Shown: piece after piece, positions 25,999 through 35,111 of the stretch
Numbering within the stretch: the stretch's first letter is position 1
How the letters are laid out: the number at the start of each line of letters is the position of its first letter
Source of the DNA: Roseburia faecis
GTDB lineage: Bacteria > Bacillota > Clostridia > Lachnospirales > Lachnospiraceae
Direction: 5' to 3'
Length of the DNA stretch: 64,000 bases
NCBI RefSeq assembly: GCF_001406815.1
Contig: NZ_CVRR01000004.1
Coordinates: forward strand, 1 to 64,000
The notes under the pieces: generated by a model
Seen by the model: only the letters and a program-made list of their open reading frames with translations
Database searches by the model: none
Told to the model about the DNA's origin: nothing
Translations under genes and position numbers: made by a program

Positions 25999-27506
25999 TA
26001 TTGCAGGCGCAGCTCCACCACACTGCATGGAGGAAGCATGACTTTTATCCCATTTCCACACTTTTTATATGCAGTAAATTCTTCTTCTTTTACAAGTTCC
26101 GGAACATCAAACGTATTATGTGCGTGCATCTCTGCCGAGACAACCTTTGCTTCTTTCACTGAATATACGTGTTCATCTCCGGCAAACGCAATCTCTATTT
26201 CCTTTTCCTCATCCGCAGAAAGATTGTTTAATGTAACCGTAATGATATGCTCCGCATCCTCGGATACGGATTCCGTCACCTCCGGAACTTTCCATTCTCC
26301 TATACCGGTTTCGCCCACTCCTGTCAGTGTACTGTTCAAAAGCGTTGCACCCTGATGGTGCCGGTACATATGGAATACATGATACGTCGGTGTCTTAATC
26401 ATCTTTGGTCCTTCTGTGAGAATGACAGACTGCAATACATTTACCATCTGTGCAAGATTTGCCATCTTCACGCGATCACAGTGCTTATTAAAGATATTCA
26501 GGGTGATCCCTGCAACCAACGCATCCCTTATCGTGTTCTGCTGATATAAAAAGCCCGGATTGGTTCCCGGTTCAACTGTAAACCAACAGCCCCACTCATC
26601 CACGATCATTCCGATTTTTTTATCCGGATCGTACTGATCCATAATCTTTCCGTGGCGTTCCACAAGAGTTTCCATATAAAGTGCTTTTTTTAATGTCTTA
26701 TACCACACTTCTTCATCAAAATCCGTTGCACTTCCCTTGATTTCCCAGCCTTCCGGATGCACATAATAATGCAGGGAAAGCCCATCCATAAATCCATGAA
26801 ATTCAGGAACGGTGTGATCATGGGTTGTCTCTAATACCTTCCTTGTCCAGTCATAATCATCCACATTTGCTCCGCCACAGATCTTTTGGATCGGTTTCTG
26901 CGGATCATAATTGCGCACATAGGTCTGATATCTGCGGTACTCATCTGCATAATACTGCGGTCTCATATTTCCCCCACATCCCCAGTTTTCATTTCCAACA
27001 CCAAAATAATCAATGGTCCACGGCTCCTCATGTCCATTTTTTTTGCGCAGATCTGCCATCGGGGACACCCCGTTAAATGTCATATATTCAACCCATTCCG
27101 ACATCTCCTGCACGGTTCCGCTTCCAAGATTTCCGTTAATGTAGGTTTTACATCCAAGCTGACGGCAAAGTTCAAAGAACTCATGCGTTCCGAAACTGTT
27201 GTCCTCTACCACACCACCCCAATGGGTATTAACCATTTTCTTCCGGTTCTCTTTCGGTCCGATTCCGTCTTTCCAGTGATACTCGTCCGCAAAACATCCC
27301 CCCGGCCAGCGCAATACCGGAATCTTAATCTCTTTGAGTGCTTCCACCACATCTGTACGCATCCCATTGACATTTGGAATTTCAGAGTTCTCACCCACAT
27401 AGAGTCCTTCATAGATGCATCTGCCCAGGTGTTCCGAAAAATGCCCGTAGATCTCTGGTGCAATGGTACCTTCTTTTTTATTTCTGTTGATCATTAACTT
27501 TGCCAT
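25998..27506 (-). CDS. abfA: GH51 alpha-L-arabinofuranosidase
   Basis: A 502-residue intracellular enzyme (EC 3.2.1.55) releasing L-arabinose from arabino-oligosaccharides. Typical blocks: [22 protein letters not shown] near the N terminus, [20 protein letters not shown], acid/base E173 in [12 protein letters not shown] and nucleophile E304 in MIVDEWGCW. No signal peptide. It stands in the middle of the arabinan operon, 6 nt after the GH43 lipoprotein gene, and its stop overlaps the next start. The arabinose produced feeds the araABD operon 10 kb away. Confidence 0.96.
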   Translation of the reverse strand: MAKLMINRNKKEGTIAPEIYGHFSEHLGRCIYEGLYVGENSEIPNVNGMRTDVVEALKEIKIPVLRWPGGCFADEYHWKDGIGPKENRKKMVNTHWGGVVEDNSFGTHEFFELCRQLGCKTYINGNLGSGTVQEMSEWVEYMTFNGVSPMADLRKKNGHEEPWTIDYFGVGNENWGCGGNMRPQYYADEYRRYQTYVRNYDPQKPIQKICGGANVDDYDWTRKVLETTHDHTVPEFHGFMDGLSLHYYVHPEGWEIKGSATDFDEEVWYKTLKKALYMETLVERHGKIMDQYDPDKKIGMIVDEWGCWFTVEPGTNPGFLYQQNTIRDALVAGITLNIFNKHCDRVKMANLAQMVNVLQSVILTEGPKMIKTPTYHVFHMYRHHQGATLLNSTLTGVGETGIGEWKVPEVTESVSEDAEHIITVTLNNLSADEEKEIEIAFAGDEHVYSVKEAKVVSAEMHAHNTFDVPELVKEEEFTAYKKCGNGIKVMLPPCSVVELRLQ

Positions 27507-27512
27507 ATCTCT

Positions 27513-29036
27513 TTACTCCTTTTGGATATATTGTACGCCCCAGAGAGTTTCCTCGTTGTCTCCTGCAGCCGAAAAACAAAACACCGGATTTTCCGCTTCA
27601 TCGGTCATTTCCATTAATACCCCTTTATAAACGACACCGTCCAGTGTAATGGTAATGTAATTTGTGCCTTCCCTTACCTCATATGTACCGCTTTTTTCTC
27701 CACCGGTTACTTTTCCATCCGCAAACGTATATGCCTCCGCTTCGCGAATCTTACTGCTGATATCTGTTCCATGGTTTACTACATAAAATGTACCGGATAC
27801 ATCCGATTTTTTGTACCCCTTTTCCGAGAGAGTTTCTCCCATTGTGGCAAATGGTGCTGCAACAAACCACCCATCCTCATTTGTGTACATCTGATGTACA
27901 CGCGGTTCATGATACTCTGTGCCATCGTCAAACCGCTGATGATATGTAATGTAATATTTCCCGTCATCATCCTGAAATGTGGACTGACCGCCCGGTGCCA
28001 TATAGGTATAATTTAAACTCGGGAATGTATAATTCCCCATCATTTTTAAACCATAATTGAAATGATCGTCCTGATCTTCCAGTGTATTTCCTGCCACATC
28101 CACATATGGTCCCGTTGGCTTTTCACTGCGAAACTGCCGAATCTGATACCCACCATCACTCTGCAGGTCTCCATAAGAAACAAACAGATAATAATAGCCG
28201 TTTTCTGCGTCATACTGGATATATGGACCCTCAGCAGAGTGATGTCCACCACCAATCAGCCGATATCCATAATACGGATCGGCATCCTTGTCATCCACCG
28301 GATAAATCGGGTATCCAGTGGTGGGATCAATCTCCAGCAGAAAGATACCACCTGACCATGAGCCATAATTCATCCACATCCGCCCGTCTGCATCGGTAAA
28401 AATCGCCGGATCAATACAGTTTGGCCACTCCTTATTGTTGTATCCACCATATTCCAGATATCTGGAAATATCTGCATTTTTTCCGAGTACATCGTACAAA
28501 TTCGTTTCGCTGATATTGCTTTTTCCATATCCGGAATATAAAATCGTATCCACATAAGTATACGGTCCCTCTATATTGTCTGCAGTTGCAAAACAGAGAG
28601 TCGATTTCACATAAGAAGATGTCGTACAGAAATACATGACATATTTCTTCATTGTCTCATTGTAAATTACATTTGATGCCCAGACAGAATACCCATTATC
28701 TGTGTTTTTTCCGACAAAATCAAAGGCAGCGTACGGCTCTGTCAGCAAATTGTCAAACAGTGTATTCGCTGCATCAACACCATTTGCAAAATAATTCCAT
28801 TTACGCAGGTCCTGACACTTTGCCCCTACCATATGACTGCCGAACATATAATATGTATCGCCTTCCCTGATGATCTGCGGATCGTGACAGGATGCTGCAA
28901 CCGTAAATCCGCCTTTTTTTATCTCATCTGCTGCGGCCTCCTTCCCAACGGAAGAACCGCCGGAGGCGCAACCGGATGCAAGGCATGCCAGAAGCCCTGC
29001 AACGGTCAACACACGAACTATTTTTTTCTTAATCAT
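27513..29036 (-). CDS. Surface GH43 endo-alpha-1,5-L-arabinanase lipoprotein
   Basis: A 507-residue lipoprotein with lipobox LASGC (lipidated C23). The GH43 propeller shows base D in ASCHDPQIIREGDTYYMFGSH, NCIDPAIFTDADGRMWMNYGSWSGGIFLLEID and acid E in HHSAEGPYIQYD; a C-terminal beta-barrel-like domain (about 385-507) matches the accessory region of extracellular endo-arabinanases. It should cut arabinan at the cell surface for uptake. The chosen ATG 29036 overlaps the previous stop by 8 nt; ATG 29063 would lengthen the signal peptide by nine residues. Confidence 0.9.
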   Translation of the reverse strand: MIKKKIVRVLTVAGLLACLASGCASGGSSVGKEAAADEIKKGGFTVAASCHDPQIIREGDTYYMFGSHMVGAKCQDLRKWNYFANGVDAANTLFDNLLTEPYAAFDFVGKNTDNGYSVWASNVIYNETMKKYVMYFCTTSSYVKSTLCFATADNIEGPYTYVDTILYSGYGKSNISETNLYDVLGKNADISRYLEYGGYNNKEWPNCIDPAIFTDADGRMWMNYGSWSGGIFLLEIDPTTGYPIYPVDDKDADPYYGYRLIGGGHHSAEGPYIQYDAENGYYYLFVSYGDLQSDGGYQIRQFRSEKPTGPYVDVAGNTLEDQDDHFNYGLKMMGNYTFPSLNYTYMAPGGQSTFQDDDGKYYITYHQRFDDGTEYHEPRVHQMYTNEDGWFVAAPFATMGETLSEKGYKKSDVSGTFYVVNHGTDISSKIREAEAYTFADGKVTGGEKSGTYEVREGTNYITITLDGVVYKGVLMEMTDEAENPVFCFSAAGDNEETLWGVQYIQKE

Positions 29037-29976
29037 ACGCAAACACCGGCTTTCCGTTTTCATCCCATTGAACCTGCATCAGATGTGCATGACGGTTTGG
29101 ATTATAGAGAGGATTTCCCTCTATCTCTGTTTCTGTGCGTGCATGGTATACCATGATATCATTTCCATCTTCATCTTTGGTAAAAGAATTATGTCCCGGT
29201 CCGTAAATTCCTTTTTCATAACTGCTTTGTAATACCGGATGACGCTCCTTTCTCCAATTTAACGGATCCAGCAGATCCGTTCCGCTGGTTGCAGTAAGCA
29301 TACCGACACAATAGGCAACCCCTGTGTCACTCGCCGAATATGTCAGGTACAGTTTATCCCCGTGATGAATCACTGCCGGTCCCTCATTTACCCAGAATCC
29401 CACACGTTCCCAATCATAATCCGGTGTTGTAAGAAGCACCTGCACCGTTGCCAGCTTGCACGGAGACTCCATTTTTGCAATATAAAGATTGGAAATCTGC
29501 TTGCCTACTCCAACCTTTTCTGCCCACACGTAGTAATAATCTCCGGCATCCTCAAATACGGTTGCGTCCAGGGAGAATGCTTCAAACGAGAATTCATCCC
29601 CATCTGCACGCTGCATTTTGCCTTTTTCCACCCATGCATCTGCCAATGGGTCCTGCCCCTGACATTCCAGCACATATGGACGGATTTTCCAGATATCCTC
29701 TTCTTCACCACCGGCAAAATAGATGTACCATTTTCCTTCCAGATAGTGCAGTTCCGGTGCCCAGATATGCTTGCTCATCGGACCACTCTCATGCTTTTTC
29801 CAAATGACCACTTCCTCTGCCTGTGGAAGATCTGCCAATTTTTTTGCCCGGCGCAGTACAATGCTGTCATATGCCGGAACCGATGCCGTAAAATAATACC
29901 AGCCATCCTTTTCATACACATACGGATCTGCTCTCTGCAGAATCCAAGGTTCATTAAATTTCAGTCTCTTATCCAT
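29029..29976 (-). CDS. Intracellular GH43 (subfamily 26-like) exo-arabinofuranosidase
   Basis: A 315-residue one-domain GH43 enzyme without signal peptide. It begins LQRADPYVYEKDGWYYFTASVPAYDSIVLRRAK with base D17, contains FSLDATVFEDAGDYYYVWAEK and acid glutamate in WVNEGPAVI, and ends at YNPNRHAHLMQV. This pattern resembles GH43_26 exo-1,5-alpha-L-arabinofuranosidases. It is the first gene of the arabinan operon, with TGGAGA before the start and a consensus promoter about 60 nt upstream. Subfamily assignment is from memory of motifs. Confidence 0.87.
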   Translation of the reverse strand: MDKRLKFNEPWILQRADPYVYEKDGWYYFTASVPAYDSIVLRRAKKLADLPQAEEVVIWKKHESGPMSKHIWAPELHYLEGKWYIYFAGGEEEDIWKIRPYVLECQGQDPLADAWVEKGKMQRADGDEFSFEAFSLDATVFEDAGDYYYVWAEKVGVGKQISNLYIAKMESPCKLATVQVLLTTPDYDWERVGFWVNEGPAVIHHGDKLYLTYSASDTGVAYCVGMLTATSGTDLLDPLNWRKERHPVLQSSYEKGIYGPGHNSFTKDEDGNDIMVYHARTETEIEGNPLYNPNRHAHLMQVQWDENGKPVFAYD

Positions 29977-30030
29977 ATGTTTTCTCCACTATATTTTATA
30001 ATTTTATAAATTATTTTATTTATATTTAAA

Positions 30031-30059
30031 ATTATATAGAGGATGAACATAAAATGCAA
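30031..30059 (-). promoter_or_regulatory. Promoter of the arabinan enzyme operon
   Basis: Minus-strand TTGCAT and TATAAT are 17 nt apart. Two direct repeats ATTTTAG lie 20 bp apart just upstream of the -35 (30062-30068 and 30082-30088), a spacing of two helical turns that suits an activator. The CCAATAAG motif of the transporter promoter is not seen here. Confidence 0.7.
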
Positions 30060-30135
30060 CTATTTTAGATTTCTTTAAACAATTTTAGTTATGTTGAACA
30101 ATATTGTGCATTTGTTTTTGTGGAAAAACCTGTAT

Positions 30136-30188
30136 TTGACATTTCTCACTTTATGTAATATTATTTATTAGGCTTCTAATAATTAGAA
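30136..30188 (+). promoter_or_regulatory. Promoter with MarR-type palindromic operator
   Basis: TTGACA and TATTAT are 17 nt apart. Ten bases downstream lies a perfect palindrome TTCTAAT-A-ATTAGAA (30174-30188), of the size and AT-rich type bound by MarR regulators, placed to repress the promoter. Only a truncated gene follows. Confidence 0.65.
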
Positions 30189-30214
30189 TACTAACAAAGG
30201 AAACTTTTTATTTT

Positions 30215-30283
30215 ATGAAAGAATCACTTCATTATCTTCTGATGTCCGACCATTTCCTGTTTCAGAAGAAAATGGGCGTGTGA
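30215..30283 (+). pseudogene. Truncated 5' end of a MarR-like gene
   Basis: A 22-codon ORF beginning MKESLHYLLMSDHFLFQKK, which resembles the first helix of Lachnospiraceae MarR proteins, then changes to MGV and stops just before a terminator. The promoter and operator upstream are well formed. It is most likely the remnant of a deleted autoregulated marR gene, or less likely a genuine small protein. Confidence 0.5.
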
Positions 30284-30285
30284 TA

Positions 30286-30313
30286 TAAAAAACGGGAGGC
30301 TTTTGCCTCCCGT
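30286..30313 (-). terminator. Terminator of the XRE regulator gene
   Basis: ACGGGAGGC and GCCTCCCGT form a perfect stem with a 4-nt loop; on the minus strand it is followed by TTTTTT. It can also stop transcripts from the marR remnant. Confidence 0.85.
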
Positions 30314-30324
30314 CATGTGTTTTT

Positions 30325-30891
30325 CTATAAAACAGCCTGCAAAATCAGTGACATAATCACAATGACCGCACATACCACACCGCTTATCCGCATCGTTCTG
30401 CTGACATCTTTTTTCTCACTTATCCGTTTGAGCCATCCCGTTGTATACAGTATGTTTGCAATAAGCGTGCCAAGCGTCCACGCATACAGATCCCGCTTCA
30501 CACTTTCCCAAAACGGAGACACTGCCAGTCCACCTGCGTCCATGACCATTGCAATCAGTATTGTGATCACACCGGTAATTCCTATGATCCGTACCCGTTT
30601 TAAGAGCCTTGCGTTGTTTGTCTCTGTATAATCCGTTACTTTGATTACGGTTTCCTTTAATTCCTCATTCATCTGCTCGCTTTTCCTTTCTCCATCAATG
30701 ATTTCCCGGATATCAACTTCATAAAAATCTGCAAGTTCCAACAGCATGCTGATATCGGGCATATTGCTTCCCGTCTCCCAGCGTGACACCGTGCGGCTTG
30801 TGATCTGAAATTTTTCCGCAAGCTGCTCCTGCGTCAGCTTCTTTTCATTGCGCAGTTGTTTTAAAAAATAACCTGTCTTTTTCTGATCCAT
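30325..30891 (-). CDS. Membrane-bound XRE-family regulator
   Basis: A 188-residue protein. Residues 8-62 form a Cro/CI-type helix-turn-helix (LKQLRNEKKLTQEQLAEKFQITSRTVSRWETGSNMPDISMLLELADFYEVDI). The C-terminal ~90 residues hold three hydrophobic segments (IIGITGVITILIAMVM; LGTLIANILYTTGWL; ISGVVCAVIVIMSLIL), so it should sit in the membrane, a common clostridial architecture. An AGGAGA site precedes the start. It overlaps the toxin gene upstream by 31 bp and so is co-transcribed with the toxin-antitoxin pair. Its target is unknown. Confidence 0.88.
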   Translation of the reverse strand: MDQKKTGYFLKQLRNEKKLTQEQLAEKFQITSRTVSRWETGSNMPDISMLLELADFYEVDIREIIDGERKSEQMNEELKETVIKVTDYTETNNARLLKRVRIIGITGVITILIAMVMDAGGLAVSPFWESVKRDLYAWTLGTLIANILYTTGWLKRISEKKDVSRTMRISGVVCAVIVIMSLILQAVL

Positions 30892-31178
30892 AATGAAATC
30901 TCCTCTTGCTTTCCATCCATGTAAATCTGCTCCTCCTTTCGCAGATTACAATACCTGTTTTTTCCGGCAAAAACCACGACATAAAGCGAGAACTGCCGTA
31001 TTTTCTGCACCGGACATGAAATGTCTGCCCGGAATGGTTTCCCATATCCACCTTCCCTCAATGACAACGGATTCTGGCTGACTTTTTTAATTCCTTTTAA
31101 CACCTGTATCTGAGCTGAATGGTCAAGTTTTTTCATATCCTTTTCCGCTTCCTCTAAAAACTCAATACTCCATATCAT
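30861..31178 (-). CDS. RelE/ParE-type toxin, C terminus possibly degraded
   Basis: A 105-residue protein whose first half fits RelE/ParE toxins (WSIEFLEEAEKDMKKLDHSAQIQVLKGIKKVSQNPLS, GGYGKPF). After that the match is poor: the expected KIKFR-x-IRVVY block is represented only by KIRQFSLYVVV, and the catalytic C terminus is replaced by a charged sequence overlapping the next gene. It may be inactive. Its ATG overlaps the antitoxin stop as ATGA. Confidence 0.6.
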   Translation of the reverse strand: MIWSIEFLEEAEKDMKKLDHSAQIQVLKGIKKVSQNPLSLREGGYGKPFRADISCPVQKIRQFSLYVVVFAGKNRYCNLRKEEQIYMDGKQEEISLWIRKRQVIF

Positions 31179-31498
31179 TCGATATCTGCATCCTCCGCTT
31201 CCAAAAGTTCTGCTTCACTGATGCCCAAATGTTTCATCACTGAATCATATGAAACGGTCTCTTTATTCCCGTTATCATCCAAACGTTTATTTGCTTCCAA
31301 CAAAAGAAAATAATCTTCCTCAATCTCCGTTAATCTTGTATACTCTTCGGGTGACAGAATAATTGCAGAAGGCTGGTTATTTTTTAAAACAATCAGTTCT
31401 TTTTCGGAACGAAGTCTATCAAATATCTTTGCAGCCTGCCCTTTGTTAAATTGTGAAATTGGAACAAGACTCTGTAAAAAATCAGATGCAATTGCCAT
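31175..31498 (-). CDS. Phd/YefM-family antitoxin
   Basis: A 107-residue antitoxin. The N-terminal half (VPISQFNKGQAAKIFDRLRSEKELIVLKNNQPSAIILSPEEYTRL) matches the Phd/YefM DNA-binding fold, and the acidic C-terminal half (ending EAEDADIE) would wrap the toxin. ATG 31498 follows GGAGGTG; an in-frame ATG five codons upstream lies on the ribosome site itself. It overlaps the RelE-like gene by 4 bp, the normal order and coupling for a type II pair, which should repress its own operon. Confidence 0.8.
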   Translation of the reverse strand: MAIASDFLQSLVPISQFNKGQAAKIFDRLRSEKELIVLKNNQPSAIILSPEEYTRLTEIEEDYFLLLEANKRLDDNGNKETVSYDSVMKHLGISEAELLEAEDADIE

Positions 31499-31701
31499 AA
31501 CAGACACCTCCATTGTTTAATTTCACTTATATTATATGCAGGAACAAGCCAAGAATCAATATAAAAAATGTATTATTTTCTTTATAATTTTCATTATTAT
31601 TTATTGTTCTTATTTCATGTTCACAGGACAATACACGATATATGTATACGTTCCATCCTCATTTTTCACAGTAGAATCTCCATTGGGCGGTTCACTTTTT
31701 C

Positions 31702-31730
31702 TTGCCCTGTGACACAAATTTGCATATACT
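31702..31730 (+). promoter_or_regulatory. Promoter of the Crp/Fnr-type regulator gene
   Basis: TTGCCC and TATACT are 17 nt apart. The spacer contains TGTGACACAAATTTGCA, similar to a half-conserved Crp/Fnr box, so autoregulation is possible. Confidence 0.55.
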
Positions 31731-31760
31731 TATTTTATCAAATAACATCAGGAGAAACCC

Positions 31761-32453
31761 ATGATCTATTTAAAAAATCCCCTGTGCCTTGGCATGGAAG
31801 AATCAGAATATAAAGAAATGCTCGCTCTGGGCGGTATGCGCCAGAAACATTTTGAAAAAAATGAAGTGATTTTGTCTGCCGGATGCACCACGCACGAGAT
31901 CGGGCTGGTGCTGTCCGGAAGCGTTAATATTGAAAATCTCGACCTGTGGGGCAGCAAAAGCATTTTGAGCAACATCGGTGCCGGACAGGTTTTCGGGGAA
32001 ACCTATGCATTTTTCCGCGAAACACTGATGGTCGATGCGGTTGCTGCCCAGCAGACCGATATTCTATTCTGGAATCTGGATATTCTTGTCCACACGCCGC
32101 ATCCCGCAAGCACCTGGCAGCCAAAATTTATCCGGAATCTGCTACAGATCTCCCTGCGCAAAAATCTCGCGCTCTCCCAGCGGATTTTCTGTACAACCCC
32201 GAAAACGATCCGCGGGCGGCTGCTTGTCTATCTGTCAAACCAGGCGGCAAAAGCCGGCAGCAATTATTTTAAGATTCCGTTTGACCGGCAGGGGCTGGCA
32301 GACTATCTGAACGTCGACCGCAGTGCGCTTTCCAAAGAGCTTGGCAAAATGCGGGACGAAGGAATTCTGACCACCCGGAAAAATGCGTTTACCCTATACG
32401 GATTGTCTCATGAGCCGCTCCTTTATGTTTCATTTCCAAAGGCCTTTCACTAA
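31761..32453 (+). CDS. Crp/Fnr-family transcriptional regulator
   Basis: A 230-residue regulator. Residues about 15-120 form the cyclic-nucleotide-binding-like barrel (EVILSAGCTTHEIGLVLSGSVNIE, NIGAGQVFGETYAFF), and residues about 150-220 a winged helix (GRLLVYLSNQAAKAG, FKIPFDRQGLADYLNVDRSALSKELGKMRDEGIL). The cysteine pattern of an Fnr iron-sulphur cluster is absent and cAMP-contact residues are not conserved, so the ligand is unknown. A CAGGAG site precedes the start. It is transcribed alone. Confidence 0.92.
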   Translation: MIYLKNPLCLGMEESEYKEMLALGGMRQKHFEKNEVILSAGCTTHEIGLVLSGSVNIENLDLWGSKSILSNIGAGQVFGETYAFFRETLMVDAVAAQQTDILFWNLDILVHTPHPASTWQPKFIRNLLQISLRKNLALSQRIFCTTPKTIRGRLLVYLSNQAAKAGSNYFKIPFDRQGLADYLNVDRSALSKELGKMRDEGILTTRKNAFTLYGLSHEPLLYVSFPKAFH

Positions 32454-32482
32454 TAATACAAACGAAAAATCGGAAAGGTTAC

Positions 32483-32530
32483 AAAAAAAGGAACCCTGTC
32501 CGGATATCTTTCCGGACAGGATTCCTTTTT
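32483..32530. terminator. Terminator between convergent Crp and MCP genes
   Basis: AAAAAGGAA-CCTGTCCGGA and TCCGGACAGG-TTCCTTTTT pair with one mismatch around a 6-nt loop; works for both genes. Confidence 0.85.
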
Positions 32531-32541
32531 ATTATGTTCTC

Positions 32542-34245
32542 CTACTCTGCCAGCTTAAACCTGCCAACCAGATTCTTCAGTCCTTCCGACTGTGCGGAAA
32601 GCTCCTGGCTTGTCGCAGAAGTTTCTTCTGCAGCTGCGGAGTTGCTCTGTACGACACTGGAAATCTGCTCGATTCCCTGCTCGATCTGCTTTAACATATT
32701 TGCCTGCTCGGTAGAACTCTCGCTGGCACCCTTTACCGCATTCGCAAAATCATTCATGGATTCAAGAATCTTATTTAATGCAGCAACCGTCTTTTCTGTA
32801 ATCTGGTTTCCGTTTTCAATTTCCTGCAGAGATTTTTCAATCAGATCGCGAGTATTGACTGCCGCCTGTGCACTGTCACCCGCCAGTTTTCCGATCTGAT
32901 CTGCCACAACCGCAAAACCTTTTCCGGCTTCCCCGGCACGTGCTGCCTCAATGGAAGCATTCAGGGACAACAGGTTGGTCTGACTTGCAATCTCCTCGAT
33001 GGAACCGATGATGTTTTGGATTTCCTGTGAGGTACTGCTGATCCGCTCCATGGCATTGGTCAATGCCTGTAATTCTTCTCTGCTTTGATCTGCCTGTTCT
33101 ACGGCAGTGCGTACCATCTGGTAAGCCCCGGAAGCGCTCTCTGCGCTGGATTCTGCAATTCCGCTGACACTCTCTACCGTTGCTGTCAGTTCTTCTACTG
33201 CACCTGCCTGATCGGTGGCACCTTCTGCCAAAGCCTGTGCCCCGCCTGCCAGCTGCCCGGAACCGGATGCAACCTGCTCAGATGCTTCATTAATCTGTGT
33301 CATGGTATCACTCAGTTCATGTTTTAATTTGCTCATGGACTCATACTGCTGTTTGAAATTTCCAATATAAATCTGTGGATTATTACTGGATACATTGAAA
33401 TTTCCTTCTGCCATTTCTCCCAGAAGATAACTGGTATCCTGCACAATCACCTCCAGAGTTTTGCATGCCTGCCGGAAATTACCGGCAAGTTTTCCGAGTT
33501 CGTCTGGAGATTCATAATTTATTTCCACATCAAGCTGTCCTGCTTTCAGTTTCTCAGCTGCACTTTCCAGTTCCTGAATTGGCTTTAGCATAATTCCGGT
33601 AATGGTGGTCCGGATGACAGTGGAGAAAGCCACTGTTCCTGCTCCTATGAGAATCATCAGAATAATGCTCACAAGTCCCGTTACCCTGGCAGATGTATAC
33701 TGACTCTTTGCCTCTGCGGATGCCACTTTTCCGATATCAACCAATATATCCTGAATTTTCTCTGTTGCATCATTATAATCGGAATTAAACAGTGCCAGAG
33801 CTTCGTCATTTTTATTCCGCTTCGCCAGTTCCACGACCGCTGCCCGCTGTTTTTTCAGTTCTTCTATCGCATCTTTTAATTCCGCAACTTTCTTTTTATC
33901 ATTATAAGACTTCTCCAGTGCGGTAACATTTTTTCCAACCTGATCTGCATACTTCTGTGCCAAATTAGAATAACTCTGTGTGGAACTTGCATCATCGGTT
34001 GTCATCGACCACAAAATATATTTTCCCACAAGCTGTATATCTTTACGGATTTCCATCTGCAATGTGCTGTTTGCATATGCTTCCTTGTAAAACTTATAAG
34101 TATCCACATTCATCTTTACAATGGAAACAAGCGAAACAACCACAGCAATAGCAAGCGTTACAATGACTGTAGTAAATGCATACTTCAACTTCGTTCCTAC
34201 CTTCAGTTTTCGGTAAAACTCTTCTATATTTTTTCGTCCTGCCAT
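32542..34245 (-). CDS. Methyl-accepting chemotaxis protein
   Basis: A 567-residue chemoreceptor. The first membrane segment is at about 20-42, then a four-helix-bundle extracellular sensor (about 45-190), a second membrane segment ([23 protein letters not shown]), a HAMP domain and a long signalling coiled coil whose hairpin tip [39 protein letters not shown] is the CheA/CheW contact. It ends without the CheR-docking pentapeptide. AAAGGAAC precedes the start. No chemotaxis or flagellar genes are adjacent; the ligand is unknown. Confidence 0.95.
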   Translation of the reverse strand: MAGRKNIEEFYRKLKVGTKLKYAFTTVIVTLAIAVVVSLVSIVKMNVDTYKFYKEAYANSTLQMEIRKDIQLVGKYILWSMTTDDASSTQSYSNLAQKYADQVGKNVTALEKSYNDKKKVAELKDAIEELKKQRAAVVELAKRNKNDEALALFNSDYNDATEKIQDILVDIGKVASAEAKSQYTSARVTGLVSIILMILIGAGTVAFSTVIRTTITGIMLKPIQELESAAEKLKAGQLDVEINYESPDELGKLAGNFRQACKTLEVIVQDTSYLLGEMAEGNFNVSSNNPQIYIGNFKQQYESMSKLKHELSDTMTQINEASEQVASGSGQLAGGAQALAEGATDQAGAVEELTATVESVSGIAESSAESASGAYQMVRTAVEQADQSREELQALTNAMERISSTSQEIQNIIGSIEEIASQTNLLSLNASIEAARAGEAGKGFAVVADQIGKLAGDSAQAAVNTRDLIEKSLQEIENGNQITEKTVAALNKILESMNDFANAVKGASESSTEQANMLKQIEQGIEQISSVVQSNSAAAEETSATSQELSAQSEGLKNLVGRFKLAE

Positions 34246-34386
34246 TTTCTCTGTTCCTTTCTTTATTCCGCTTTAAAATATTTGTTTTATCATACGCTTT
34301 TTTTCCTCCCACTGCAATGTTTTTGTCGAAAATATGCAAATTTTATCTTTTTCCACACTCAGAAATTCCCCCCTGGTTTGTCCCCT

Positions 34387-34414
34387 TTGCATTCCAATAA
34401 AATGATGGTACAAT
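34387..34414 (+). promoter_or_regulatory. Promoter of the YgjP-type gene
   Basis: TTGCAT and TACAAT with a 16-nt spacer, about 55 nt before the start codon. Confidence 0.5.
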
Positions 34415-34468
34415 GATGACATAACACAAAACATCTGTTTTACATATATTGTTGGAAATGGAAATGAA

Positions 34469-35038
34469 ATGGAAAAAGCACAGATTCGAATAATCCGAAG
34501 CAAAAGAAAAACCGTTGCACTGGAAATCCGTCCGGATTTATCGGTTCTGGTAAGGGCACCTTACTGGATGGCAGACTGGCAGATCCGTAAATTTGTCGAT
34601 GAAAAATCAGACTGGCTGTATGCCCATCTCCGGGAAATGGAACAAAAACAAAAATTGGAAGCTGCACGCCCGAAAGCCGCACCTTTAACTCCCGGGGAAT
34701 TGCAGGTGCTTGCAGATGAAGCACTGCGCGTAATTCCGGAACGGGTACGGTTTTATGCCCCGGTTGTCGGCGTGACCTATGGCAGGATCACCATACGAAA
34801 CCAGCGTACACGCTGGGGAAGCTGCAGTGCAAAGGGCAATCTTAACTTTAACTGCCTGCTGATGAAAGCACCGCCGGAAGTGCTGGATTACGTGGTTGTC
34901 CATGAGCTGTGCCACCGGCTGGAGATGAACCATTCACCACGCTTCTGGGCACAGGTGGAGCGTGTGCTTCCAGACTATAAGGTTTCCCGCAAATGGTTAC
35001 GGGAACATGGCAATGAGCTTATGGATTTAAACCCATAA
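34469..35038 (+). CDS. YgjP-like (DUF45) zinc metallopeptidase
   Basis: A 189-residue protein of the YgjP/DUF45 family. The zinc site is VVHELCHRLEMNHSPRFW, with the HExxH motif and a third histidine; before it are WGSCSAKGNLNFNCLLMKAP, typical of the family. The N-terminal half is beta-rich (IRIIRSKRKTVALEIRPDLSVLVRAP). Relatives are often found near restriction systems, but none is seen here. The ribosome site is weak. The terminator overlaps its stop codon. Confidence 0.88.
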   Translation: MEKAQIRIIRSKRKTVALEIRPDLSVLVRAPYWMADWQIRKFVDEKSDWLYAHLREMEQKQKLEAARPKAAPLTPGELQVLADEALRVIPERVRFYAPVVGVTYGRITIRNQRTRWGSCSAKGNLNFNCLLMKAPPEVLDYVVVHELCHRLEMNHSPRFWAQVERVLPDYKVSRKWLREHGNELMDLNP

Positions 35039-35072
35039 GAAGGAGATACCGGTATTCCTGCATCTCCTTCTT
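35037..35072. terminator. Terminator overlapping the YgjP stop codon
   Basis: AAGAAGGAGAT and ATCTCCTTCTT form a perfect 11-bp stem; the left arm starts inside the TAA stop. It lies between this gene and the converging phosphorylase gene. Confidence 0.7.
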
Positions 35073-35111
35073 GCTTTCATGTTATTTTTTACATGTAATA
35101 TCGTTCTGTTC

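Noticed and set aside
34280-34340. Possible sigma-D (motility) promoter for the chemoreceptor
   Set aside because: TAAA and CGACAA-like elements occur but with wrong spacing; not enough to call.
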